This document shows, in pieces, positions 43,106 through 52,684 of a DNA stretch of 64,000 nt. The position numbers and the translations under genes are program-made. Numbering within the stretch: the first letter of the stretch is position 1; every line of letters starts with the position of its first letter. The notes under the pieces were generated by a model. The model did not search any database and was not told the origin of the DNA. It saw only the letters and a program-made list of their open reading frames with translations. The stretch is from SCUS01 sp966211675 (lineage in GTDB: Bacteria > Myxococcota_A > Polyangia > Polyangiales > Ga0077539). Where the stretch lies: assembly GCA_966211675.1 (NCBI GenBank), contig CBIHPK010000014.1, forward strand, positions 1 to 64,000. The letters are read 5' to 3'.

Positions 43106-45763
43106 ATGTCCGCATCGACGCTCTCCGTCGGGACGATCCTCGCGGATCGGTACGTCCTCGCCTCCATCGCGGCCGTGTCCAACGCCCCGGAGGCGTGGTG
43201 CGCGTCGATGGCGGGCAACGAGCAGCCCGTGATGGTGCTGTACTACCCGGCCGCGAGCTATCCGCCGAGAGCGATGCAGCGCATCGTCACCGAGGGGGCC
43301 GAGCTGCGCGAGCTGCGCCACCCGCGCATCGGCGCCCTGCTCGACCTCGCGGTGGAGCCCCGCGGCGGGGTCTACGGCGTCACCCCGTGGTACGGCGACG
43401 ACACGCTCGCTCGGCGCCTCGAACGCCAGGGGGCCTTCAACCTCCACGTCGCCGCGGCCCTCGTCTCGGACGTGCTCCTCGCCCTCGGCGTGCTGCACTC
43501 ACGGCGCCTCGTGCACCGCGCGGTCTCTCCCCGAGACGTCACCCTCTTCGTCGCCGAGGACGGACGGCTGCGCGCCCGGCTCCTCCCCGGTGGACAGCTC
43601 GCCGAGCTCGGGCGAGAGGGCGAGCTGAGAGAGCGCTCCGGGCCCGCCAGCGCGCCGATCGGGGGGGAGTACGCCTCGCCCGAGCAGTGGGACGGCGGGG
43701 ACGCCACCGCGGAGAGCGACGTCTGGGCGGCGGGGGTGATGTTCCACCGGCTGGCCGCCGGGGCGATGCCCTTCGCGGGCGACGAGGCCGCCCGCCTCGC
43801 GGCCGCGCGCAGCGGGGTCGTCCGCCTCTCCGACGCGCTCCCGCCCGCGGTGACGGCGGTGCTGCGCCGCGCGCTCGACCGGCGGCCGAGCGGTCGCTTC
43901 ACCGACGCCGAGGCGATGCGCGTCGCGCTGGAGTCCGCGCTCGCCGACTCGCTCCCGATGGGCTCCCCCGTGTCGAACCGCCCCGCCGAGCCGCGGCCCA
44001 CGGTGCGCCCTCCCACCGCCGCGAACTCCGACGACTTCGACCTCGACGACCTCGTGGCGGACCTCTCCCGCCGCTCGTCCAAGGGCCCGGCGCCGGAGTC
44101 CAGCCTGCCGCCCGTGACCATCGGCCAGGTCTCGGGCGCTGGGCCCACGCAGCGTCCGCCGCTCGCCAGCTCGCTCGCGCCCCCGTCGATGCCGGCGCCC
44201 GATCGCCCGATCAGCGGCTTCGACCTCGACAGCCTCGGTCCGCCTCCGGCGGGCAAGGTCGCCGCGCCCCCGGTCGCCACCGGCGCGGGGATCATCCCCG
44301 GCGCCGCGGCCCCGGTCGCCGAGCCGGCGATCCCGTGGCGTGACTCGCAGGTGCACACGGCGCTCGAGGCGAAGTCCATCGACCGCACGCACGTGAAGCG
44401 CGAGAAGCGCCCGCGGGGCCTGAGCGTGGCCGCGGCGCTGGCCCTGGTGCTGCCGGTCACCGCGGGCTTCGCGTACCTGGGCTGGCGCTCGATGCAGGGG
44501 CCCACGACGCCGCCGCGCATCGAGCCGGTGCGAGCGCTGGAGCCCGAGCCGCTGCACCCGCAGCCCGCCCCCACGGACAGCGCCGTGGCGCCGGGCGCCG
44601 CGCCGACCGCGTGGACCCCGCAGAGCGAGACGCAGTCGCCGACGGAGTTCGGGGAGCAGTTCCACCTCGCGCTGCCGTCGGGCCTCGACGCCCGCGGGAC
44701 GCAGTCCTTCGTGGCGCACCTCACCACCTCGCCGGCCGCTGGCGCCTCGCGCGCCCGGGGCTTCGCGAGCTGCGTCGAGGGCCGGGTGTTCATGCACCGT
44801 GGTGGCGTCACGGCGCCGCTGGTCGAGGCCGTCGTGCCCGCGCGCTGCGAGAGCCAGGACCTCGCCCTGGTGCCCGACCTCGACGGCGACGGCGCCTCCG
44901 ACGTGGTGGCCGTCGACCGCCCGCGCGGGGCCCTGCTGGTGGTGGGCTCTCGTCGCGCCTCGGTGCTGCGACGCCTCTCCCTGTCGGGCGCGTGGGGCCT
45001 CGCGGGTCCGCTGTCGCTGCCGCTGCGGGGCCACCCCGAGCCCGGCGTGGTGGTCTTCGTGTCGACCGAGTCCGGCGCCCCGACGCTCATGGCCGTCGGG
45101 CTCCAGAGCGGGCGCGTGGCCTGGCGCCTGCCGGGGTCGATGCGCCCCGCGGAGCCCAGGGATTTCGGCCTCGCGCTCACCGGCGACCTGGACGGCGACG
45201 GCGTCGAGGAGGTGGCCATGGGCATGCTGCGCGACGGCCAGCGCTGCGTGATGATGCTCTCCGGCGCCACCGGCACGCCCCGCTGGGACGCGGCCTTCTG
45301 CCTCACCGGCAGCGCCACGCAGACCGTCAGCGCGGGCCCCGACCTCGACGGCGACGAGGCCGCCGACCTGCTGGTCTCCTCGGCCGCGGACGGCCGGCTG
45401 CGCATCGTGTCCGGGCGCACCGGCCGGGAGATCACCGCGGTCACCGCGCAGGGCCCGGAGCCCAGCACGGGCTTCGGCGCGGGGGCCCTCTACTCGCCGG
45501 ACCTCGCGCGCGACGGCTTCCCCGACATCGCGGTCGCCCGGGCCACGACGCCGGACGCCACGCTCGAGGTCTACTCCGCCAACGACGGGCACCGGCTCGG
45601 GACCTTCCCCCTGCACGGAGCCGTCGGGGCGGTGGTCGAGGCGAGCCAGGTGAGGGTGCAGTTCGCCCGGGATTTCCTGTACTCCGGGAGCGTCTCGCTG
45701 GTGGTGGCCTCGCCGGTGGGGGTCTTCGTGATCGGGGCGGCGCCGCGCCCCGAGGGCGTGTGA
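43106..45763 (+). CDS. transmembrane pseudokinase with extracytoplasmic FG-GAP beta-propeller
   Basis: 885 aa. Residues about 12-290 keep the Hanks-kinase outline (ILADRYVLASIA, LRHPRIGALLDL, VLHSRRLVHR, GEYASPEQWDGGDATAESDVWAAGVMFHRL), but every catalytic element is lost. The Gly loop reads SIAAVSNAPEAW, the VAIK Lys position is PVMVLYYP, HRD reads HRA (Ala139) and DFG reads PGG. A Pro-rich linker leads to one helix at about 439-461 (LSVAAALALVLPVTAGFAYLG). The outer part (about 520-885) has Asp-Gly-Asp loops (VPDLDGDGASDVV, TGDLDGDGVEEVAM, GPDLDGDEAADLL) of a beta-propeller. It probably couples an external ligand to kinase regulation (inference). Confidence 0.88.
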   Translation: MSASTLSVGTILADRYVLASIAAVSNAPEAWCASMAGNEQPVMVLYYPAASYPPRAMQRIVTEGAELRELRHPRIGALLDLAVEPRGGVYGVTPWYGDDTLARRLERQGAFNLHVAAALVSDVLLALGVLHSRRLVHRAVSPRDVTLFVAEDGRLRARLLPGGQLAELGREGELRERSGPASAPIGGEYASPEQWDGGDATAESDVWAAGVMFHRLAAGAMPFAGDEAARLAAARSGVVRLSDALPPAVTAVLRRALDRRPSGRFTDAEAMRVALESALADSLPMGSPVSNRPAEPRPTVRPPTAANSDDFDLDDLVADLSRRSSKGPAPESSLPPVTIGQVSGAGPTQRPPLASSLAPPSMPAPDRPISGFDLDSLGPPPAGKVAAPPVATGAGIIPGAAAPVAEPAIPWRDSQVHTALEAKSIDRTHVKREKRPRGLSVAAALALVLPVTAGFAYLGWRSMQGPTTPPRIEPVRALEPEPLHPQPAPTDSAVAPGAAPTAWTPQSETQSPTEFGEQFHLALPSGLDARGTQSFVAHLTTSPAAGASRARGFASCVEGRVFMHRGGVTAPLVEAVVPARCESQDLALVPDLDGDGASDVVAVDRPRGALLVVGSRRASVLRRLSLSGAWGLAGPLSLPLRGHPEPGVVVFVSTESGAPTLMAVGLQSGRVAWRLPGSMRPAEPRDFGLALTGDLDGDGVEEVAMGMLRDGQRCVMMLSGATGTPRWDAAFCLTGSATQTVSAGPDLDGDEAADLLVSSAADGRLRIVSGRTGREITAVTAQGPEPSTGFGAGALYSPDLARDGFPDIAVARATTPDATLEVYSANDGHRLGTFPLHGAVGAVVEASQVRVQFARDFLYSGSVSLVVASPVGVFVIGAAPRPEGV

Positions 45764-46011
45764 TCCGATAGAGCGGCGCGCGGCGGCAGATGGGTTACAC
45801 CCGACGCGGGCCTGTGCTAGACGAGAAGGGATGTCGTGGTGAGGTCGCGCGGGTGACCGACGGTGCCCTGTAGAAGGCGATCGGTCGCGCGCAAGGGTCG
45901 AATCCACGAGGGCCATTGCGTCTACGCCGCAGTGGACGAATGAGGGGCACCGGGCGCAGTGACGCCGCGGAGCGCCTCCCACGCGGAGACCGCTGAACGG
46001 GAGCGAAGTCG

Positions 46012-49000
46012 GTGACGAATCTCGGTCCGAAAGACCCGAAGCAGGAAGAGGGCGACGAGCTGACGCGGGACGAGGATTTCGGGGTGGACGACCCGCCTGA
46101 GGCACCCGACGACGACGGGGACGACGGGGACGCGCTGCCGGAGATCCCGCGAGGCGACGGCGACCACGTGCAGGACGAGGGTCCGCTGCCGCAGACGCCC
46201 GCGACGCTGGCCATCGCTCGCATGAGCGAGCGGCTCCTCTCCCGCACCGTCGGGATGAACGCCTACCAGAAGGGCCGCGGCTACGCGCGCCGGGGCCACG
46301 TGCTGGAGTCGTCCATCGACGGCTGGGCCGCCACCGGCCGGGTGCACGGCCGCGCCGCGGAGCCCTACGTGGTGCGCGTGGACGTGTCCGAGCTGGGCAC
46401 CTTCACCTCCGCCTGCACCTGCCCCGCGTGGCGCGGTCCGGAGCGGCACTGCAAGCACGTCGCGGCGCTGCTGGTCGCCCTGCGCGACCGGATGAAGCCG
46501 CTGCGCGAGGCGGCGATGCAGCAGGCCGCGCAGGTCGCGCAGGCGCAGCACACCCGCGAGGACTCGGACCGTCGCAAGGTGAAGGGTCGGCGCTCGCACC
46601 GCGGCGAGGGGGAGCACCCGCGCGAGGTGGTGGTGCTCGACCGCAGCGGGTCGAGGCTCGTGGGGAGCGTGACCCCGGCGGTCTCGACGCTGCCCACGGC
46701 CCCGGGCACGGTGGTCTCCGGCGAGACCCGGATGAACTGGCAGGTGTGGCTCCCGCCGACGGACCCGCGTCGCGCGCCGGAGTTCGAGTACCGGCTCCAG
46801 CTCCGCCCGATGGCGATCGCGGTGACGGCCTTCAACGCCGAGACGCGCGCGGCCATGACGCCCGACGCGGCGCTGGAGGCGCTGGGGCCGTCGATGAGCC
46901 CGCACCGGTCGATCCTCCGGGTGCTCTCGCGCAACGCCCGCGGCGCCCGCCAGGCGGCGGTGGAGCTGCGGGGCGAGGACGCGGCGGAGCTCCTGACGCT
47001 GCTGCGCGGCCGTCGGGTGCTCATCGAGCCGACGCTGATGGAGCTTCGCTTCGTCGACGACCCGCTCATCCCGAAGCTGGAGCTGGAGTCCGCGGGCGCC
47101 TCGAGCGTGCGGGCCAAGGTGGTCTTCGAGCGCAAGAGCGACGGCCGGAAGTACAGCGGGGGGCAGGGGCTCTGGTTCGAGGGCACCCCGACGTGGCAGG
47201 TGGACACGGTGCAGGGCATCGCCCGCACGGTGGCCGACAGCGTGACGCCCGCGTGGCTCGAGCGGCTCTCTCGCGCTCCGATGATCCTGCACCCGGTGGA
47301 GGACCTCGGTCGGCTGCTGGGGGAGATCGTCCCCAAGGTGGCGCTCGCGCTGGGCACCGAGCTGCCCGACCTGTCGACGGTGGCCACGCTCGTGGACATC
47401 ACGCCGACCTTCATGCTCCGCGCGGAGGGCGACCTCAGCAAGGTGCGCGCGACGCTGCGCGCCTGCTACGGCGACGTGGAGCTCGACGTGCCGCCGGCGG
47501 ACCTTCCGCCGCCGCTCGCGATCGTTCCGCCGCCGAAGATGGCGCACGACGACGAGGACGCGGGGTGGGCCAAGCCTCGGGTGATCCGCCGGGACATCGG
47601 CGCCGAGCGCATGGCCGCCGACCGGCTCTTCGAGCTGGGCCTCGGGCTGCCGGAGGAGCACTCCGGGTGGTTTGAGGCGAGCGGCGACAAGGCCGTGTCG
47701 TTCTGGATGGAGGGCGTCGGATCGCTGCCCGACGACTGGGACCGCTTCATCCCCGACGACCTCATGCACGTGCAGGTGCGCGACACCCCAGTGACCCCGA
47801 GGGCGCGCGTGGGCTCCGGCGTGGACTGGCTCTCGCTGGACGTGGAGTTCGTGAGCGAGGGCAGCAAGGTCAACGAGGAGGACCTCCGTCGCGCGCTGCT
47901 CGAAGGCCGCCGGCTGGTGCGCCTCGAGGACGGCACCTTCGCGCCGGTCTCGCGCGAGCAGGTCGACGAGGTGCTGCTGCGCATGGCGGAGATCTTCGCC
48001 CAGGGCCGGCAGCACATCCCCCTCTCGCAGGCCGGGCGGGTGCAGGACCTCCTGCGGCTGCTCCCCGGCGCTCGCGTCGAGCCCGCGGCGAAGGACCTCC
48101 TCGCGAGGCTCGCCGATCACGGGATGGTGGAGCAGGTGGCGCAGCCGAAGTCGCTGCACGCCACGATGCGGCCGTACCAGATCGAGGGCTTCTCGTGGCT
48201 GGTGTTCCTGCACCGGGCGAAGACCGGCGGGGTGCTGGCGGACGACATGGGCCTCGGCAAGACGCTCCAGACGCTGGCGCTGCTGGCCTGGCTGAAGGAG
48301 GACCACCTGCGCGCGCTCGACGCCGCGGCGGCGCTGGCGGCCCCGGCGGCCGAGGCCGAGAAGCCCGCGAAGGTGAAGAAGGTCGTCAAGAAGAAGGCCG
48401 CGGAGCCGGAGCCGGAGCCCGAGCCCGCCAAGGCCGTGAAGCCCAAGAAGGTCGCGAAGAAGGCCGTCGAGGAGACCGCTCCCGCGGTAGTCGCCCCGGC
48501 GCCGGTCGTGACCGTCGTGGCGGACCCGCCGAAGCGCGCGCCGCTCACCCTGGTGGTGGCGCCGACCTCGGTGGTCACCAACTGGCTCCGCGAGGTCACC
48601 CGCTTCGCCCCGTCGCTCCGCGCCGTCGCCTGGACCGGGCCCGACCGCGAGAAGCGGCTGCACGAGCTCGACGGCGCCGACGTGGTCATCACCAGCTACG
48701 CGCTGCTGCGCCGGGACGAGGAGTTCCTGCAGCGCTACGAGTTCGCGTACGCGATCCTCGACGAGGCGCAGAACATCAAGAACCCCCTGTCGGCGACGGC
48801 GCGCGCGGCCAAGCGGCTGCGCTCTCAGCGACGGCTTGCCCTCACCGGCACGCCCATCGAGAACCGCCTCTCGGAGATCTGGTCGATCTTCGACTTCCTC
48901 TCGCCGGGGATGCTGGGCGACCTCGCGACCTTCGAGGAGCGCTACGCCCGGCCCATCGACCGCGGTGACGCCGAGGCCATCCGACGGCTGCGCGGGGTGA

Positions 49001-49803
49001 TCCGCCCGCTGGTGCTGCGCCGCACCAAGAGCGAGGTCGCCAAGGACCTCCCGGCGCGCATCGTCGTCGAGCGAGAGGTCGACCTCCCGGTGCCGCAGCG
49101 CGCGCTCTACCAGCAGGTGCTGGGACAGGTGCGGGCCAACGTGTTCGGCGAGATCGACCGCGTGGGCATCGGCAAGAGCCAGATCATGATCCTCGCGGGG
49201 CTCACGAGGCTGCGCCAGGCGGCGTGCGACCCGCGGCTGCTGAAGGTCCCCGGGGACTTCAAGGACGAGGACGCCGGCAAGCTCGACGCGCTCCGGGAGA
49301 TCATCCAGGAGGCGATCCAGTCGGGGCACCGCACGCTGGTGTTCTCGCAGTTCGTCGAGATGCTCTCGCTCATCCGCAAGGCGCTCGAGCGCGACGGCGT
49401 CACCTACGAGTACCTTGACGGCTCCACCAAGGACCGCCAGGACAAGGTCGACCACTTCAACCGCAACGAGTCGGTGCCGGTGTTCCTGATCTCGCTCAAG
49501 GCGGGCGGCTCGGGGCTCAACCTCACCGGCGCGGACACCGTGGTCCACTTCGATCCGTGGTGGAATCCCGCCGTGGAGGACCAGGCCACGGACCGCGCGC
49601 ACCGCATCGGCCAGACCCGCGTGGTCACCGCGTACCGGCTCATCGCGCGGCAGACCATCGAGGAGAAGATCATGCAGCTCGGGGCGAAGAAGCGGGAGCT
49701 CGTCTCCAGCGTCCTGGGCGCCGAGGAGAACGTCAGCATGAAGGGCCTCACCCGCGCCGACGTCGAGATGCTCTTCTCGGAAGAGGGCTCCGCGAACGAA
49801 TGA
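46012..49803 (+). CDS. SNF2-family ATPase/helicase with N-terminal SWIM zinc finger
   Basis: 1263 aa from GTG (GGGAG upstream). SWIM finger at 135-149 (CTCPAWRGPERHCKHVAAL). SNF2 core: DDMGLGKTLQTLALLAWL (motif I, about 744), VVAPTSVVTNWLREV (Ia), LDEAQNIKNPLS (II, DEAQ), LTGTPIENRLSEIWSIFDF (III), TLVFSQFVEML (IV), SLKAGGSGLNLTGAD (V), DQATDRAHRIGQ (VI). Between motifs I and Ia a low-complexity Lys/Pro/Glu stretch of about 60 residues (782-844) is inserted. It translocates on double-stranded DNA, probably in repair or chromosome maintenance. The stop overlaps the next gene. Confidence 0.93.
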   Translation: MTNLGPKDPKQEEGDELTRDEDFGVDDPPEAPDDDGDDGDALPEIPRGDGDHVQDEGPLPQTPATLAIARMSERLLSRTVGMNAYQKGRGYARRGHVLESSIDGWAATGRVHGRAAEPYVVRVDVSELGTFTSACTCPAWRGPERHCKHVAALLVALRDRMKPLREAAMQQAAQVAQAQHTREDSDRRKVKGRRSHRGEGEHPREVVVLDRSGSRLVGSVTPAVSTLPTAPGTVVSGETRMNWQVWLPPTDPRRAPEFEYRLQLRPMAIAVTAFNAETRAAMTPDAALEALGPSMSPHRSILRVLSRNARGARQAAVELRGEDAAELLTLLRGRRVLIEPTLMELRFVDDPLIPKLELESAGASSVRAKVVFERKSDGRKYSGGQGLWFEGTPTWQVDTVQGIARTVADSVTPAWLERLSRAPMILHPVEDLGRLLGEIVPKVALALGTELPDLSTVATLVDITPTFMLRAEGDLSKVRATLRACYGDVELDVPPADLPPPLAIVPPPKMAHDDEDAGWAKPRVIRRDIGAERMAADRLFELGLGLPEEHSGWFEASGDKAVSFWMEGVGSLPDDWDRFIPDDLMHVQVRDTPVTPRARVGSGVDWLSLDVEFVSEGSKVNEEDLRRALLEGRRLVRLEDGTFAPVSREQVDEVLLRMAEIFAQGRQHIPLSQAGRVQDLLRLLPGARVEPAAKDLLARLADHGMVEQVAQPKSLHATMRPYQIEGFSWLVFLHRAKTGGVLADDMGLGKTLQTLALLAWLKEDHLRALDAAAALAAPAAEAEKPAKVKKVVKKKAAEPEPEPEPAKAVKPKKVAKKAVEETAPAVVAPAPVVTVVADPPKRAPLTLVVAPTSVVTNWLREVTRFAPSLRAVAWTGPDREKRLHELDGADVVITSYALLRRDEEFLQRYEFAYAILDEAQNIKNPLSATARAAKRLRSQRRLALTGTPIENRLSEIWSIFDFLSPGMLGDLATFEERYARPIDRGDAEAIRRLRGVIRPLVLRRTKSEVAKDLPARIVVEREVDLPVPQRALYQQVLGQVRANVFGEIDRVGIGKSQIMILAGLTRLRQAACDPRLLKVPGDFKDEDAGKLDALREIIQEAIQSGHRTLVFSQFVEMLSLIRKALERDGVTYEYLDGSTKDRQDKVDHFNRNESVPVFLISLKAGGSGLNLTGADTVVHFDPWWNPAVEDQATDRAHRIGQTRVVTAYRLIARQTIEEKIMQLGAKKRELVSSVLGAEENVSMKGLTRADVEMLFSEEGSANE

Positions 49804-50258
49804 CCCCGGCGGAGCCCGACGCGGGGCCGCCCCCGCCGTGCGGGCTCTACCGCACCACCGCCGCGCTGGGGGACATCCCCGCGGGGCGCCTCGTCTCCTT
49901 CCACAACCACGGCGACCGCGGGCCCGGGATCTTCCTCCCCACGGGCTGGATCCACCACCGAGCGCAGTTCGGCGACGTCGGCGTGGCCATCCCCTCCATG
50001 GGCTGGTCGCGCACCCTCGACCCCCTCGCGCCGGAGGGCGTCTACCGCGTCCGCGAGCCCTTCTACTGCTGCGAGCGTCAGTGCCGGCTCTTCGAGCGCG
50101 ACCTGCTGGTGCAGCTCGCGTACACGCCCGAGGCCGCGCCGGTGGTGCTCCCCTTCGCCGCGCGCGACGGCGCCCTGGTGCTGCCGGAGCAGGGCAACCT
50201 CGTCGAGCGCGCGATCGTCGCTCGCCTCAGCCCCGTGCTGGTGACCGGATGGACCTGA
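49800..50258 (+). CDS. unknown 152-aa protein coupled to the SNF2 gene
   Basis: The ATG overlaps the SNF2 stop by four bases (ATGA), and the stop overlaps the next gene by 10 bases. It is a soluble protein: GLYRTTAALGDIPAGRLVSFHNHGDRGPGIFLPTGW, HHRAQFGDVGVAIPSMGWSRTLDPL, then REPFYCCERQCRLFERDLLVQLAY and GALVLPEQGNLVERAIVARLSPV. A CCERQC cluster is notable. I recognise no family. The strong coupling and steady codon use make it a real gene; a role linked to the helicase rather than the receptor is a guess. Confidence 0.7.
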   Translation: MTPAEPDAGPPPPCGLYRTTAALGDIPAGRLVSFHNHGDRGPGIFLPTGWIHHRAQFGDVGVAIPSMGWSRTLDPLAPEGVYRVREPFYCCERQCRLFERDLLVQLAYTPEAAPVVLPFAARDGALVLPEQGNLVERAIVARLSPVLVTGWT

Positions 50259-52684
50259 CGCTCCGCAGCGCCCTGCTCGCCGCGCTCTCCTCGCTGGCGG
50301 CGCCCTCGCTCGCCCTCGCGGTCGACCACGCGCCCCGCCTGGTCTCCGCCCCGGAGGTCGCGCTCCCGGACGACGACTCGCTCCCGTCGGGGGCCTCGGT
50401 GCGACTGGAGTTCACCGTCAGCGCGGAGGGCCACGTGCAGGACGCGGTGGTCGTCGAGGGCCTCCGCCCCGATCTCGACGCCGCGGTGCTCGAGGCCGCC
50501 TCTCGCATGGTCTTCGAGCCCGCCGAGCAGGGCGGCCGGGCGATGCCCGCGCGCATGCGCTTCCGCTTCCGCCTGCGCGCCCCGGCCCGCTCGGTGATTC
50601 CCCGCAACCCCTACGAGGGCGACTCCGCCGAGCTCCTGGTCTCGCCCACCACCGCGCCCGCGGTCACGGCCCCGACGGTCACGACGCCCACCGTCTCCGC
50701 GCCCGTCACGGCGCCCACCGTGGCTGCGCCCGCGAGCGACCCCGAGTCCGGCGAGGCCACGATCCGCTCTCGCCGTCAGTCGGGCGCGGCCACGACCTTC
50801 AGCCTCCGCGGCGAGGAGCTCACCACCGTCCCCGGGACCCTCGGCGAGCCCACCCGCGTCGTCGCCTCGATGCCCGGCGTGGCGCGCACGCCCTTCGGCC
50901 TCGGCTTCTTCGTCGTGCGCGGCGCCTCCTTCGAGAACACCGGCTTCTTCATCGACGGCTTCCCCGTCCCGCTGCTCTATCACTTCGGCGCCGGGCCCGC
51001 GGTGATCTCCTCCCGGCTCGTCGGCCAGCTCGACTTCTTCCCCGGCGGCTATCCGCTCCAGTACGGCCGCTTCTCCGCCGGCGTGATCTCCCTGGAGACC
51101 AGGCCCCCGCCCGCCACTCGGCCCTTCCTGGAGTTCAGCGTCGACGTGCTCCGAGCGAGCGCCCTCGCGGTGGTGCCCTTCGACCACGGCCGCGGCTCCA
51201 TCGCCTTCGCGGTGCGTCGCAGCTACCTCGAGCTCATCGTCCCGCTCATCGTCGACGGCGTCTCGCTCCAGTACACCGACTACCAGATCCGCGCGGACTA
51301 CCGCTTCAACGCCCGCAGCAAGGTCTCGCTCTTCGCCTTCGGCTCCAACGACACCTTCTCCCGCTCGGCCGCCGCGGGCGTCGGGCAGACCGCCTCGGAG
51401 CAGCAGTCCGAGCTCGCGTACACCTTCCATCGCCTCATCGGCCGCTGGGACTACGGCCTGCCCAACCGGGCGCAGCTCAGCCTCGCGGGCACCGTCGGCG
51501 TCGACGACACGGCCTTCACCAACCAGGTTCCCGGCCAGCAGAACCAGTCCTTCGCCTCCACCGGCTTCATCCTCGGAGAGCGCGCCACGCTGCGGGTCCC
51601 CACGGGCCCGCACCTCACCACCAGCATCGGCTTCGACGCGCTGACCATCCTCTTCAACGCCGACCTCCAGGTGCCGCTGTTCAACAACATCGGCAGCGTG
51701 CCGCCGCCCGCCTTCGACCCGGTGATCCTCGCCTTCAGCCCGCGCATCACCCAGCTCAGCATCGCCGGGTGGCTCGAGGAGGTGCTGCGCGCCGGGCCGG
51801 TGGAGTTCACCGCGGGCCTGCGCGTCGACCGGCTGAAGTACGCCTACGTCGACACCACCGTGGCCGACCCCCGCGCGGTGCTGCGGGTGCGCCTCCACGA
51901 GCGCGTGGTGGCCAACATCGCCAGCGGCTTCTTCCACCAGCAGCCGCCCTTCTTCAACCTCGTCCCCGGCGTGCAGAACCCGAGGCTCCGGCCGCAGCGC
52001 TCGTGGCAGACCTCCGCGGGCGTGGAGCTCAACCTCCCGGGCAGCATCGAGACCCGCTTCACCGGCTACTACTCCCGGATGTACCGGCTGATCCGCAACT
52101 CCAGCGACGTGATCGCCACGCCCGACGGACCGCAGCGCGTGCCCATCGTCGACGACGGCGAGGGCCGCGCGTACGGCCTCGAGGTGCTCATCCGCCGCCG
52201 CCTCGACCACGGCGTCTACGGCTGGATCTCGTACACCCTCTCCCGCAGCGAGCGCTTCGTCGGCGACGGCACCGTGGTGCCCTTCAACTTCGACCAGACG
52301 CACGTGCTCAACCTCGCGCTCTCGTGGGACATCAACCCCCACTGGCGCGTCGGCGGACGCTTCCAGCTCGCCTCCGGCGCCCCGCGGCGCATCGTCTCCG
52401 GCGCCTTCTACGACGCGGACATCGACCGCTACCGCGCGATCAACCCGCCGCGCGTGTCCGATGGTTCGGACACCGAACGATTGCCCGTCTATCACCAGCT
52501 CGACGTGCGCGTGGACTACCGCTTCCGCTGGGGGCCGTGGCGCATGTCGGCCTACCTCGACGTGATCAACGTCTACTACGCGCAGAACGTCGAGAACTGG
52601 CTCTACCAGTACGACTACGCGGCGCGCACGGCCTTCCCGGGGCTGCCCATCCTGCCCGCGCTCGGGCTGACGGGGGAGTACTGA
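50249..52684 (+). CDS. TonB-dependent-receptor-like outer-membrane protein with N-terminal TonB_C domain
   Basis: 811 aa. Signal peptide 1-24 (LLAALSSLAAPSLALA). Residues about 35-112 match a TonB C-terminal domain (LPSGASVRLEFTVSAEGHVQDAVVVEGL, LDAAVLEAASRMVFEPAEQGGRAMPARMRFRFRL). A Thr/Pro/Val-rich linker follows, then a plug (TTVPGTLGEPTRVVASMPGVARTPFGLGFFVVRGAS, GFPVPLLYHFG, DFFPGGYPLQYGRFSAGVISLET). The rest is a beta-barrel of alternating strands ending in Tyr. Carrying both a TonB_C domain and a receptor plug in one chain is unusual. Substrate unknown. Confidence 0.83.
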   Translation: MDLTLRSALLAALSSLAAPSLALAVDHAPRLVSAPEVALPDDDSLPSGASVRLEFTVSAEGHVQDAVVVEGLRPDLDAAVLEAASRMVFEPAEQGGRAMPARMRFRFRLRAPARSVIPRNPYEGDSAELLVSPTTAPAVTAPTVTTPTVSAPVTAPTVAAPASDPESGEATIRSRRQSGAATTFSLRGEELTTVPGTLGEPTRVVASMPGVARTPFGLGFFVVRGASFENTGFFIDGFPVPLLYHFGAGPAVISSRLVGQLDFFPGGYPLQYGRFSAGVISLETRPPPATRPFLEFSVDVLRASALAVVPFDHGRGSIAFAVRRSYLELIVPLIVDGVSLQYTDYQIRADYRFNARSKVSLFAFGSNDTFSRSAAAGVGQTASEQQSELAYTFHRLIGRWDYGLPNRAQLSLAGTVGVDDTAFTNQVPGQQNQSFASTGFILGERATLRVPTGPHLTTSIGFDALTILFNADLQVPLFNNIGSVPPPAFDPVILAFSPRITQLSIAGWLEEVLRAGPVEFTAGLRVDRLKYAYVDTTVADPRAVLRVRLHERVVANIASGFFHQQPPFFNLVPGVQNPRLRPQRSWQTSAGVELNLPGSIETRFTGYYSRMYRLIRNSSDVIATPDGPQRVPIVDDGEGRAYGLEVLIRRRLDHGVYGWISYTLSRSERFVGDGTVVPFNFDQTHVLNLALSWDINPHWRVGGRFQLASGAPRRIVSGAFYDADIDRYRAINPPRVSDGSDTERLPVYHQLDVRVDYRFRWGPWRMSAYLDVINVYYAQNVENWLYQYDYAARTAFPGLPILPALGLTGEY

